The notes under the pieces: generated by a model
What the model was told of the DNA's origin: nothing
Database searches by the model: none
What the model saw: only the letters and a program-made list of their open reading frames with translations
Part shown: one piece after another, positions 51,579 through 59,149 of the stretch
How the letters are laid out: each line of letters begins with the position of its first letter
How positions within the stretch are numbered: the stretch's first letter is position 1
Made by a program: the position numbers and the translations under genes
Origin: CAYPNF01 sp964411985
GTDB taxonomy: Bacteria; Verrucomicrobiota; Verrucomicrobiia; Limisphaerales; J093
Reading direction: 5' to 3'
NCBI GenBank assembly: GCA_964411985.1
Contig: CAYPNF010000008.1
Location: 62,001 to 126,000 of the forward strand
DNA: 64,000 nt

Positions 51579-53873
51579 GTCGATTTCCCCCAGCCGGCGC
51601 AGATCGTCGAGCGTGCGACTGATTGCAGCGAGGGTCTTGTCGGTTGGGACTTCCTCAAAGAACACTCGGTCCGAGGGCAATTCCAGCTCGGGTGAGGAGC
51701 CGTAGAACTCGTTGCCCACGGCCAGTAGCCTACCGCTCGCGCTGAGTTGGGGAGCTGGTCTGGCACCATACCAGCCAGAGGCCCACATCAAAAGGTCCAC
51801 GGGCGCGGCGCCTTGCTGTTGGATCCGCATGCGTTTCGGCTCCTGATAGAACTGATAGGGGCCGATCGAGATGTGTCCGTGATAGCCGCGGATATCGAGG
51901 AGGTTGTTCTTCGCGGGGTCCTGGGAAGTGAAAGACTGGAATTTCGCTCCGGTGATGGTCGCCCGACCCGGTGGATCTTCCTGAGATCCTTCAAAAAGAA
52001 AGCCGTTATCGGCCTGCTCTACGTAGAAATCGCTCATGGCAATGTTGTGGTTGTCACGCAGGTAGAGACCGTAGGTGACGATGGTGGCCAGCCGAGTTTG
52101 GAAGCCCAGCAACCCATCGCGCGGAGTGTCCTTACCTTCGACAACTACCGAGCCTTCGTAGCTGCAATTGGCCAGTACCGTCGCTCTCGCGGAGTTGACC
52201 AAGTGGAGGTTTCCCTGCACGTGGGGCATGACCACCACCTCGTTTGTCGTCAGGTTGGTAAACCACAACCCCTTGCGCATCGGCGCTTTCTGATACATCC
52301 CGAAAACGTACAGGCCATCGTACGTCATGTGGGAGGAACGCTTCGAGCCCACTTGATGCACATCCATGCTGTTGTTCATGACACCGGCGTCATGAGACCC
52401 GATCATGAGGTCTTCCAGAGTGACATGTTGGGGGTTGCGCACCTCCACCATAACGCCCCCATCCTCACCTCTCCAAATCAACTTCGAACACCATCCGCTC
52501 CCGCCAAGGAAGAGATTCGTTCCTGTGATGCGCAGTGTCTTGGTGATCAAATAGGTACCCGTGGGTAGATAGGCGATTGCATCTTCCGATGAGGCGGAAG
52601 CGCTGTCGATCGCCCTCTGAATTGCACTCGTATCATCGGCCACCCCGTTTCCTCTGGCTCCGAAATCGCGTTGGGCATCGAAGACCCGCTTCGGCAGACG
52701 GACGACCTGCTTGAGAAAACTCTCACCGGCAGAGCGAATCACTCCCCGGCGTTCTCCTGGAGGAATGCTCAGGAGCAAGGGGCCAGGGCCTTGGGTCAGT
52801 CCGGGAGCGCCTCGAACCTGATTGCCCGAAACCAGCAGACGTTGCCCCGCGCTTGCCGCACGAACGGGCGGCAGACCGGACTGCTGGCTGTCGGGGGGCA
52901 GTTGGGTGAAGACGCAGTCAAAGAGCAAAGCCGGAGGACGAGAGAGAAGGATTGCCCCATCGGGATTCTTCCATCCATCGATGTGGCAATCCTGAATCGT
53001 GAGTGGGGCGACGGAGGAGTGTCTCAGGACAAACGCACGCGAGCCGACCGAGGTGGATCGGCGAATGGAACTGCAATGCTCGGAGCCATCGCGGATGTCC
53101 ACGAGGCGGCTGCCTTCAAAATGGCAGTTGCGGACGTAGAAATTACCGTGATCACAGTCAACGGCCACCCCGCACCGCCGGAATTCACAGCCGTCGAACG
53201 TGAAGTCGTAGTCGTTGAACTGCAGAAAGGCGACCCCTCGTTCGCAGTTCTCGAAGAGGCAGTTCTCGAAGGAGGTCTCGGCAAGAGCTTGGCCCTCGTT
53301 AGGATGAGCTTCGAGGACTGCGGCGTTGGTAAAGTCGCGAAACGCCAGATGACGATGGGTGACCTCGGTCTGGAATCCTTGGGTCGCTTGATAATGAAAC
53401 CCCACAGCCGCTTTGCTTCGACCGTCCAGTTCAAAGCCAACAAACCGAGTATAAGCCATGCCATTCAGCGTCAACATCGTCCCGCCCGTTTCACCGTCCC
53501 AGATCCATTTCGTGTTGCGCCCGCTCCCAACAATCAGTCCACCGATCCACCGGGCTCCGTTTGGGTTCTTGAGTACGAGCGAAGCCGTGATTCGGTAATT
53601 GCCGGGAGGAAAGTAAAGAACTGAGCCGTCCCGCACGCTGGACAAGGCGTGCTGGATGGCGATGGTGTCGTCCGATTGGCCATCCCCGACGGCCTTCGGT
53701 GTGATGTCGGTTCTTACGTTGATCCAGTCGGAGCGCTGTTCCCAGCGAAGTGCGGGAATCTGCGGCAGAGCAGCCTTGGCGGACGTAGCACCGCTGAGGC
53801 CGATGATCGCCATTGTAATAGCCGTCAGTGCGCCGGGGCGCAACCGCTCACCGAGCGTTGGTAGGTGTTGCAT
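51546..53873 (-). CDS. Secreted double right-handed beta-helix protein (pectate-lyase-3 / GH55-like)
   Basis: About 775 residues from the ATG at 53873 (signal LTAITMAIIGLSGATSAKA); a TTG 14 codons upstream is less likely. Two pectate_lyase_3-type beta-helices are visible, each opening with a typical strand: NVRTDITPKAVGDGQSDDTIA (near residue 50) and FDAQRDFGARGNGVADDTSA (about residue 400). Two such helices in tandem are the architecture of GH55 exo-beta-1,3-glucanases, though polygalacturonase-like or other lyase activity is possible. The gene converges with the GH128-containing gene and overlaps its end by 33 bp, suggesting a shared beta-glucan target. Confidence 0.72.
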   Translation of the reverse strand: MQHLPTLGERLRPGALTAITMAIIGLSGATSAKAALPQIPALRWEQRSDWINVRTDITPKAVGDGQSDDTIAIQHALSSVRDGSVLYFPPGNYRITASLVLKNPNGARWIGGLIVGSGRNTKWIWDGETGGTMLTLNGMAYTRFVGFELDGRSKAAVGFHYQATQGFQTEVTHRHLAFRDFTNAAVLEAHPNEGQALAETSFENCLFENCERGVAFLQFNDYDFTFDGCEFRRCGVAVDCDHGNFYVRNCHFEGSRLVDIRDGSEHCSSIRRSTSVGSRAFVLRHSSVAPLTIQDCHIDGWKNPDGAILLSRPPALLFDCVFTQLPPDSQQSGLPPVRAASAGQRLLVSGNQVRGAPGLTQGPGPLLLSIPPGERRGVIRSAGESFLKQVVRLPKRVFDAQRDFGARGNGVADDTSAIQRAIDSASASSEDAIAYLPTGTYLITKTLRITGTNLFLGGSGWCSKLIWRGEDGGVMVEVRNPQHVTLEDLMIGSHDAGVMNNSMDVHQVGSKRSSHMTYDGLYVFGMYQKAPMRKGLWFTNLTTNEVVVMPHVQGNLHLVNSARATVLANCSYEGSVVVEGKDTPRDGLLGFQTRLATIVTYGLYLRDNHNIAMSDFYVEQADNGFLFEGSQEDPPGRATITGAKFQSFTSQDPAKNNLLDIRGYHGHISIGPYQFYQEPKRMRIQQQGAAPVDLLMWASGWYGARPAPQLSASGRLLAVGNEFYGSSPELELPSDRVFFEEVPTDKTLAAISRTLDDLRRLGEIDLRLNHPAEGR

Positions 53874-53960
53874 TGCTTGGAACCAGCTTAGCACGTTCAC
53901 CGCGTCCTTGGCCAATTCAATTGGCCAGCTCTGCGTTGCTTATCAGTTTCATATTGTCAT

Positions 53961-53972
53961 CCAATAGGAGTC
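53961..53972 (+). promoter_or_regulatory. Conserved 12-bp element upstream of PadR gene 1
   Basis: CCAATAGGAGTC occurs 32 bp before the ATG at 53993 and at exactly the same distance before PadR gene 2 (58589). The bases around it differ between the modules, so it may be kept as a regulator or promoter site. Confidence 0.45.
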
Positions 53973-53992
53973 GTGGTAACGTTAGTTAAATT

Positions 53993-54337
53993 ATGGGAAG
54001 CAAAGCCGACGTGTGGCAGGGAACCCTGGCCCTGATGGTCCTCAAAACTCTCGAACGAACCGGCCCCCTGCACGGCTATGGCATCGCTCGCCGGATCGAG
54101 CAGACGAGCGCACAACTCCTGTCGGTCAACTATGGGACGTTGTATCCGGCTTTGCTGAAGTTGGAGCAGGAGGGCTACATCACCTCGGAGTGGGGCGTCT
54201 CCGACAACAACCGTAAAGCCAAGTATTACACATTGACCCGGGCGGGCCAGAGGCAACTGGAGAAAGAGACGCAGGATTGGGAGCAGATGACGGCGATTCT
54301 GGCGCGGTTCCTATCGACGGGTAAGGAGGGCGTGTGA
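53993..54337 (+). CDS. PadR-family transcriptional regulator, copy 1
   Basis: A 114-residue PadR winged-helix protein: LALMVLKTLERTGPLHGYGI, YGTLYPALLKLEQEGYI and KYYTLTRAGQRQL are the helix-turn-helix, wing and C-terminal dimer helix. PadR-s1 proteins repress neighbouring transport or phenolic-stress genes. The last base of its frame overlaps the permease start (GTGA at 54334). Residues from ~33 onward are identical in DNA to copy 2. Target: probably its own promoter through the 12-bp element (inference). Confidence 0.9.
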   Translation: MGSKADVWQGTLALMVLKTLERTGPLHGYGIARRIEQTSAQLLSVNYGTLYPALLKLEQEGYITSEWGVSDNNRKAKYYTLTRAGQRQLEKETQDWEQMTAILARFLSTGKEGV

Positions 54338-54521
54338 GGCAGCTGCGGGCGTGGCTGGTGCGCTTGGGTGGCTTGTTTGACAAGCGGCGCCGGGACCGGG
54401 AACTGGCGGAGGAACTGGAGAGCCATCTCCAGATGCATATCGAGGATAACCTCAGGGCTGGAATGTCGCCTGAGGAGGCGCGGCGGGAGGCGCTGATCAA
54501 ACTAGGCGGGGTCGAGTCCGT
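54088..54521 (+). repeat. 434-bp block identical to 58716-59149 (copy A)
   Basis: Every base of 54088-54521 matches 58716-59149. The block covers most of the PadR gene and the first ~63 codons of the permease gene; both sides diverge at once (first mismatches at 54087 and 54522). Offset between copies is 4628 bp. Confidence 0.95.
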
Positions 54522-56940
54522 TAAAGAGGCCTACCGGGACCGTGGTGGGATGCCATGGGTGGAAACCCTGATCCAGGACTTGCGGTACGGGGCGCGAATG
54601 ATGCGGAGGAATCCAGGTTTCACCGCGACGATCGTTCTCACCCTGGCGTTGGGAATCGGCATCAACACCGCGATCTTTAGCTTGGTCAACGCCGTGCTGC
54701 TGCGTTCGCCGTATCCGGATCCGGAGAGGCTGGTGCAGATTAAGGTCGTCAGGGAGGAGCGAAGGGGTTTCGACCACATCCTCTTCACCCCGGAGACCCT
54801 CGCATGGCAAAAGGAGAATCAGGTTCTCTCCTATTTCGGGGCCTACCACGATCAGCACTGGACTATGACCGGCAGTGATGAAACCGAGCGGATTAAGTGC
54901 GGCGACGTTTCTCTTGGCTTTCTGCCCGCACTCGGAGTGCAACCTGCCCTGGGACGCGCTTTCGCAGCCGACGAGGACAAACCCGGGGGTGCGCCGGTTG
55001 CGATCCTGAGCCACGAATTGTGGCAGCGGCGGTTCTGTGGGGACACCAACGTTTTGGGCCGGACCATCGCCATCGCGCAGAAGCCTCACACGATCGTTGG
55101 AGTGTTGCCTTCTTCGTTTCAGGTCCCTGAGAAATACGTTAGCTACGGCGAGAAATGGGACGTGCTCAGGCCGCTGCAACTCGACGAGAAAGGGCACGGA
55201 TTCCTCCTCGGAATCGGTCGGCTCAAACCCGGCGTCAGCCTCGAACAAGCCCGCGTGTCGCTCGATGTCATCTGCCAAGCCGCTCGCGATCCGGCGGAAA
55301 AAGGCAAAGTTGTGCTCATCAGATTGCAGGGATACATGGCCGAGGAGGCGAAGCTTGGGCTGCTGATTTACCAGGGCGCGGTGGGCTTTGTGCTCCTGAT
55401 CGCGTGTGTCAATGTTGCGAGTCTCCTGTTGGCTCGGGCGACGCGACGGCGGAAGGAGATTGCGGTGCGGTTGGCGTTAGGGGCCGGGCGGCCTCGGATC
55501 ATTCGGCAACTGCTGACCGAGAGCGTGTTGCTGGCCCTGGCCGGTTCGGTGGCCGGCCTGTTGCTCGCCTTTACGATCAAGGATGCGCTGCGCACTCTTA
55601 TCCCCGATCTCAAAGAAGTGTCGTCGGTTGCCATCGACGGCCGGGTGCTGGCCTTCACGGTCCTGGCCGCTCTGTTAACGGGTCTTGCTTTTGGACTCGC
55701 GCCTGCTTTGGAAGCCTCCCGGGTTTCGCTCAACGAATCACTCAAGGAAGGATGCCGAACTGTGACGGGGGGGCATCCCCGATATCGCCTCCGCAGAACG
55801 TTGGTGGTTTCGGAAATCGCCCTCGCCCTAGTGCTGCTTGTGGGTGCTGGCCTGCTGGTGAAGTGTTTCTTCCGCCTCCGTGACTTGGACCCAGGATTCC
55901 GCGCGGATCGGCTCCTGACGATGTCCATTTGGTTGAACAGTCCGAAGTACCCCGATGGTCCTTCGCAGGCGGACTATTTTCAACGAGTTCTTGAGGCGCT
56001 CAGCAACCTGCCCGGAGTGGACGCGGTGGCTGCAGACATGGCGCTGCCGTTGAAGGCACCGGCGGCGGCGATGCGCTCTGTCACGCTCGATGGACGCTCA
56101 GGAGAGGTCATGTGCGCTGTCGTCAACCCCGACTATTTCAGGGCACTCGGCATCCCTTTAAAAAGGGGGCGCAGCTTCACGGATTCAGATCGAGTCGGAG
56201 CGGACAAGGTAGTCGTCGTAAACGACAGTTTTGTCCGCCGCTACCTGCCCGATAAAGAGCCCATCGGACAGCGGATCAAGTACGGGTACGCCGATGAGGA
56301 CTGGAAAACCATTGTGGGCGAAGTCGGAGACGTGCGGGCTCAGGAACTGACGAAGGAGGCGGGTCCTCGGGTGTACGTGTGTTACCTCCAGGACGGCGTG
56401 GATGTGATGGGGCTGGCCCTGCGGACCCGCGGTGACCCGATGAAGCTGGCGGCGGACGTCCGGTCGCGAATTCGAAGCGTGGATAAAGACCAGCCGGCGT
56501 ACGACCTGATGACCATGGAACAATGCCTGTCACAGTTGCTCCTTCCCCAGCGCATGAACATGTGGTTGTCGAGTGCGCTTGGGGCCCTGGCCCTCGCGTT
56601 GGCCGCTGTGGGGATCTATGGAGTGATGTCGTTCACGATTTCCCAGCGCACTCGTGAGATCGGGGTGCGGATGGCGCTCGGGGCACAGAGGAGCGACGTG
56701 TTTAAGCTGGTGGTAGGACAGGGACTGCGTTTGACCGCGACGGGTCTGATCGTGGGTCTCATCGCCGCTTTCGGACTGACCCGGTTTCTCTCCAGCCTGC
56801 TTTACGGCGTTAGCGCCATCGACCTTGCAGTATTTGTCAGCGCTGCGCTGCTTCTCGGCGCCATCGCCCTGCTGGCCTGCTATCTTCCGGCGCGAAGAGC
56901 CATCAGTGTCGATCCCCTGTCGGCGCTGCGCCACGAATAG
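54334..56940 (+). CDS. MacB/FtsX-type permease with N-terminal prefix domain (ADOP family), copy 1
   Basis: An 868-residue membrane protein starting with GTG. Residues 1-80 are the permease prefix domain (RRRDRELAEELESHLQMHI, EEARREALIKLGGVESVKEA). Then comes a MacB_PCD periplasmic domain, with transmembrane helix 1 (IVLTLALGIGINTAIFSLVN) and two FtsX cores of three helices each (QGAVGFVLLIACVNVASLLL; AAVGIYGVMSFTISQR). This 'acidobacterial duplicated orphan permease' type lacks its own ATPase. Its task, probably export or signalling, is unknown. It is coupled to its PadR gene. Confidence 0.88.
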   Translation: MRQLRAWLVRLGGLFDKRRRDRELAEELESHLQMHIEDNLRAGMSPEEARREALIKLGGVESVKEAYRDRGGMPWVETLIQDLRYGARMMRRNPGFTATIVLTLALGIGINTAIFSLVNAVLLRSPYPDPERLVQIKVVREERRGFDHILFTPETLAWQKENQVLSYFGAYHDQHWTMTGSDETERIKCGDVSLGFLPALGVQPALGRAFAADEDKPGGAPVAILSHELWQRRFCGDTNVLGRTIAIAQKPHTIVGVLPSSFQVPEKYVSYGEKWDVLRPLQLDEKGHGFLLGIGRLKPGVSLEQARVSLDVICQAARDPAEKGKVVLIRLQGYMAEEAKLGLLIYQGAVGFVLLIACVNVASLLLARATRRRKEIAVRLALGAGRPRIIRQLLTESVLLALAGSVAGLLLAFTIKDALRTLIPDLKEVSSVAIDGRVLAFTVLAALLTGLAFGLAPALEASRVSLNESLKEGCRTVTGGHPRYRLRRTLVVSEIALALVLLVGAGLLVKCFFRLRDLDPGFRADRLLTMSIWLNSPKYPDGPSQADYFQRVLEALSNLPGVDAVAADMALPLKAPAAAMRSVTLDGRSGEVMCAVVNPDYFRALGIPLKRGRSFTDSDRVGADKVVVVNDSFVRRYLPDKEPIGQRIKYGYADEDWKTIVGEVGDVRAQELTKEAGPRVYVCYLQDGVDVMGLALRTRGDPMKLAADVRSRIRSVDKDQPAYDLMTMEQCLSQLLLPQRMNMWLSSALGALALALAAVGIYGVMSFTISQRTREIGVRMALGAQRSDVFKLVVGQGLRLTATGLIVGLIAAFGLTRFLSSLLYGVSAIDLAVFVSAALLLGAIALLACYLPARRAISVDPLSALRHE

Positions 56941-57149
56941 TGTCGTTGGGAGGCCGAGCCAGCGGCGACTATCGAGGATCAGAATCACGGCATGCTAGAT
57001 TCTGCTCCCTCGCGTGCACTACCGCACAGTGTCACTGATGCCGCCCCTGGCCAGCTAGGCTCTAAGCGGCTGAGAAAAGCACGTTCCTATAAGTTTATCG
57101 TTTCAAGCAGAAGTTGCCGGGCGCGAACTTGGCCCAGAGCAGCGGACAG

Positions 57150-57716
57150 TCACTTCCGGCTTCCCGCAATCAAACCATGCAGCCGCGGCTTGGCGCGTTC
57201 GAAGGCTTCGCGCAGCTCTTCTAGATCGGGGATCACGGCCTTCCCCAAAGCGCTTTCGATCTGAGCGGGCGTGATTTGGTCATGGCGGACTAGGAAGGCG
57301 ATGTCCGCCATGTCTTGCGGATCGTCGCCTCGCATCATCTTGGTGAGGATCAGGTCCAGCGTGGCCGGGCGGAACAGACGAAGCCAGCGTGTCTGCGGGC
57401 GGGTCACCGGAACGAGGTGTTGTTCCCAATCCCGCCGGAGAAAGATCTGGTCAGCTCGAAACAGATGAGTGATGTAAAGCCCCTTCGCACGGAGCTCGCG
57501 GTTGGTGGCCTCCTGGGCGTCCCAAAAGCCCTCGTCGGACGAAAGTGTATCCACATCGCCCAGAGGAATGATGGCATCCACATCTCTTGATTCAGCCACC
57601 TCGCGCGGCGGATCGGTGAAGCCCAGTTGCAGTGCTGCCCGGCCATACAGAACGAGCCGCGTGGCATGGCCCAAGTGGCTATCCAAGGTTAGCAGGATCA
57701 GCGAAGCGTTATCCAT
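57150..57716 (-). CDS. Nucleotidyltransferase-fold protein, DUF6036/AbiEii-like
   Basis: A 188-residue protein from the ATG at 57716. LVLYGRAALQLGF resembles the GG/TAL motif of AbiEii-like nucleotidyltransferases and SRDVDAIIPLGDVD gives the DxD-type acidic pair; the C-terminal half is helical. AbiEii-type toxins pair with an antitoxin encoded just upstream. The upstream gene overlaps by 8 bp (ATGGATAA), an arrangement like a two-gene toxin-antitoxin unit. The first residue of the usual GS motif is altered, so activity is uncertain. An in-frame extension to 57770 overlaps the partner gene. Confidence 0.65.
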   Translation of the reverse strand: MDNASLILLTLDSHLGHATRLVLYGRAALQLGFTDPPREVAESRDVDAIIPLGDVDTLSSDEGFWDAQEATNRELRAKGLYITHLFRADQIFLRRDWEQHLVPVTRPQTRWLRLFRPATLDLILTKMMRGDDPQDMADIAFLVRHDQITPAQIESALGKAVIPDLEELREAFERAKPRLHGLIAGSRK

Positions 57717-58254
57717 GAGCCGGTTCTGAAAAAGTTGGCCGAATCCATTCCACCACCGTTTCAACACCACGTCGCGTGAATCCCGTCATGGCCACGAACC
57801 GGGTCGGGTGCGGAACCACACCGGACTTCAGAGGCGGAGCAGCGGGAAGAAGCTGGAGAAGCCCGAGCCAGAACGGGTTGTCGGTCTCGAAGCGCCGCCC
57901 CGCCTCCGCGACATACCGCACGACGGCCTCGCACCGCTCCATCTCCGCCAGGTGGGCGATTTCCTCCACGGTGTTCCCGTCCGCACTCAGCATCGCCGCG
58001 CCCAATCGCAGCGCCTGGGGACTGTAAGGCAGCGCGGGATTCAATAGCGCGATCGCCAGCTCCGCATTCGAGAACTGGGCGGCTGGCACCGGCAAAAGGG
58101 GCAACGGGCCTCCGTTGTGGTAGTAGTCGCAACCCCGCCGCACGGCCAGGATCTGAAGCTCTTCGGGTCCCAATCCCAGCCGCCGCGTCTTGCGCAAGAG
58201 CGGCGAAAGGTGGGTCGTCGTTCCCAGTTTGGCGGCCAGTGTGGGCACATTCAT
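57709..58254 (-). CDS. Partner protein of the DUF6036-like gene, unknown function
   Basis: A 181-residue protein; the Met at 58254 (VPTLAAKLGTTTHLSPLLRK) looks like the true start because the first 102 residues of the longer frame (to 58560) are Arg/Pro-rich and non-globular. The protein is largely helical, with PALPYSPQALRLGAAMLSAD and EEIAHLAEMERCEAVVRYVA, which I recall from similar gene pairs in Verrucomicrobiota. No DNA-binding motif is certain. It precedes and overlaps the nucleotidyltransferase-like gene by 8 bp. It may be the antitoxin or a co-acting factor. Confidence 0.6.
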   Translation of the reverse strand: MNVPTLAAKLGTTTHLSPLLRKTRRLGLGPEELQILAVRRGCDYYHNGGPLPLLPVPAAQFSNAELAIALLNPALPYSPQALRLGAAMLSADGNTVEEIAHLAEMERCEAVVRYVAEAGRRFETDNPFWLGLLQLLPAAPPLKSGVVPHPTRFVAMTGFTRRGVETVVEWIRPTFSEPAHG

Positions 58255-58588
58255 CGCGGCTTCAAGATGGCGCAAAACCCGGGCGAAGTAAACGTTCGTC
58301 TTCCACGGCACAATTTGGGGCTCCGAAAACCTCGCAATTCTGTCTACGTGCAAGCCTGTCCATTGCCCGAGAACGGCAATTACATTGATGGGCACTGGGA
58401 CCTCTGGTGTATTGCGTGCGATCGGTTGATCCCGACTCTCCCAGGCTGCGAGAGCAGCTACATACCCGGCCAGCCAAGCGACGCAGCAACGCGGCGTTGA
58501 TCGGGGACAACGCTGGGCGAGTGAGCCACTGCGTGGTCGCAAGCGTTGGAGATCCAGCATTTCATCTTCCTTTCTTTCCTATTGCTTT

Positions 58589-58600
58589 CCAATAGGAGTC
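58589..58600 (+). promoter_or_regulatory. Conserved 12-bp element upstream of PadR gene 2
   Basis: CCAATAGGAGTC, identical in sequence and spacing (32 bp to the ATG) to the element at 53961-53972. Confidence 0.45.
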
Positions 58601-58620
58601 CTAGTAGTCTAGGTAGAGTC

Positions 58621-58965
58621 ATGGGAAACAAGACTGACGTCTGGCAGGGCACCTTAGGTTTGATGGTCCTCAAGACCCTCGAACGAACCGGCCCTCTGCA
58701 CGGCTATGGCATCGATCGCCGGATCGAGCAGACGAGCGCACAACTCCTGTCGGTCAACTATGGGACGTTGTATCCGGCTTTGCTGAAGTTGGAGCAGGAG
58801 GGCTACATCACCTCGGAGTGGGGCGTCTCCGACAACAACCGTAAAGCCAAGTATTACACATTGACCCGGGCGGGCCAGAGGCAACTGGAGAAAGAGACGC
58901 AGGATTGGGAGCAGATGACGGCGATTCTGGCGCGGTTCCTATCGACGGGTAAGGAGGGCGTGTGA
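58621..58965 (+). CDS. PadR-family transcriptional regulator, copy 2
   Basis: A 114-residue PadR protein, starting at the ATG at 58621; the longer frame from 58546 includes untranslated leader. It differs from copy 1 at only a few residues in the first 32 (NKT for SKA, LGL for LAL, D for A in GIDRR). The rest is identical, including DNA. With such identical recognition helices both regulators probably bind the same sites, so the two permease modules may be controlled together. Confidence 0.9.
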   Translation: MGNKTDVWQGTLGLMVLKTLERTGPLHGYGIDRRIEQTSAQLLSVNYGTLYPALLKLEQEGYITSEWGVSDNNRKAKYYTLTRAGQRQLEKETQDWEQMTAILARFLSTGKEGV

Positions 58966-59149
58966 GGCAGCTGCGGGCGTGGCTGGTGCGCTTGGGTGGC
59001 TTGTTTGACAAGCGGCGCCGGGACCGGGAACTGGCGGAGGAACTGGAGAGCCATCTCCAGATGCATATCGAGGATAACCTCAGGGCTGGAATGTCGCCTG
59101 AGGAGGCGCGGCGGGAGGCGCTGATCAAACTAGGCGGGGTCGAGTCCGT
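58716..59149 (+). repeat. 434-bp block identical to 54088-54521 (copy B)
   Basis: The perfect match begins one base after a mismatch at 58715 and ends before a mismatch at 59150. Outside the block the two modules are clearly related but diverged. Confidence 0.95.
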
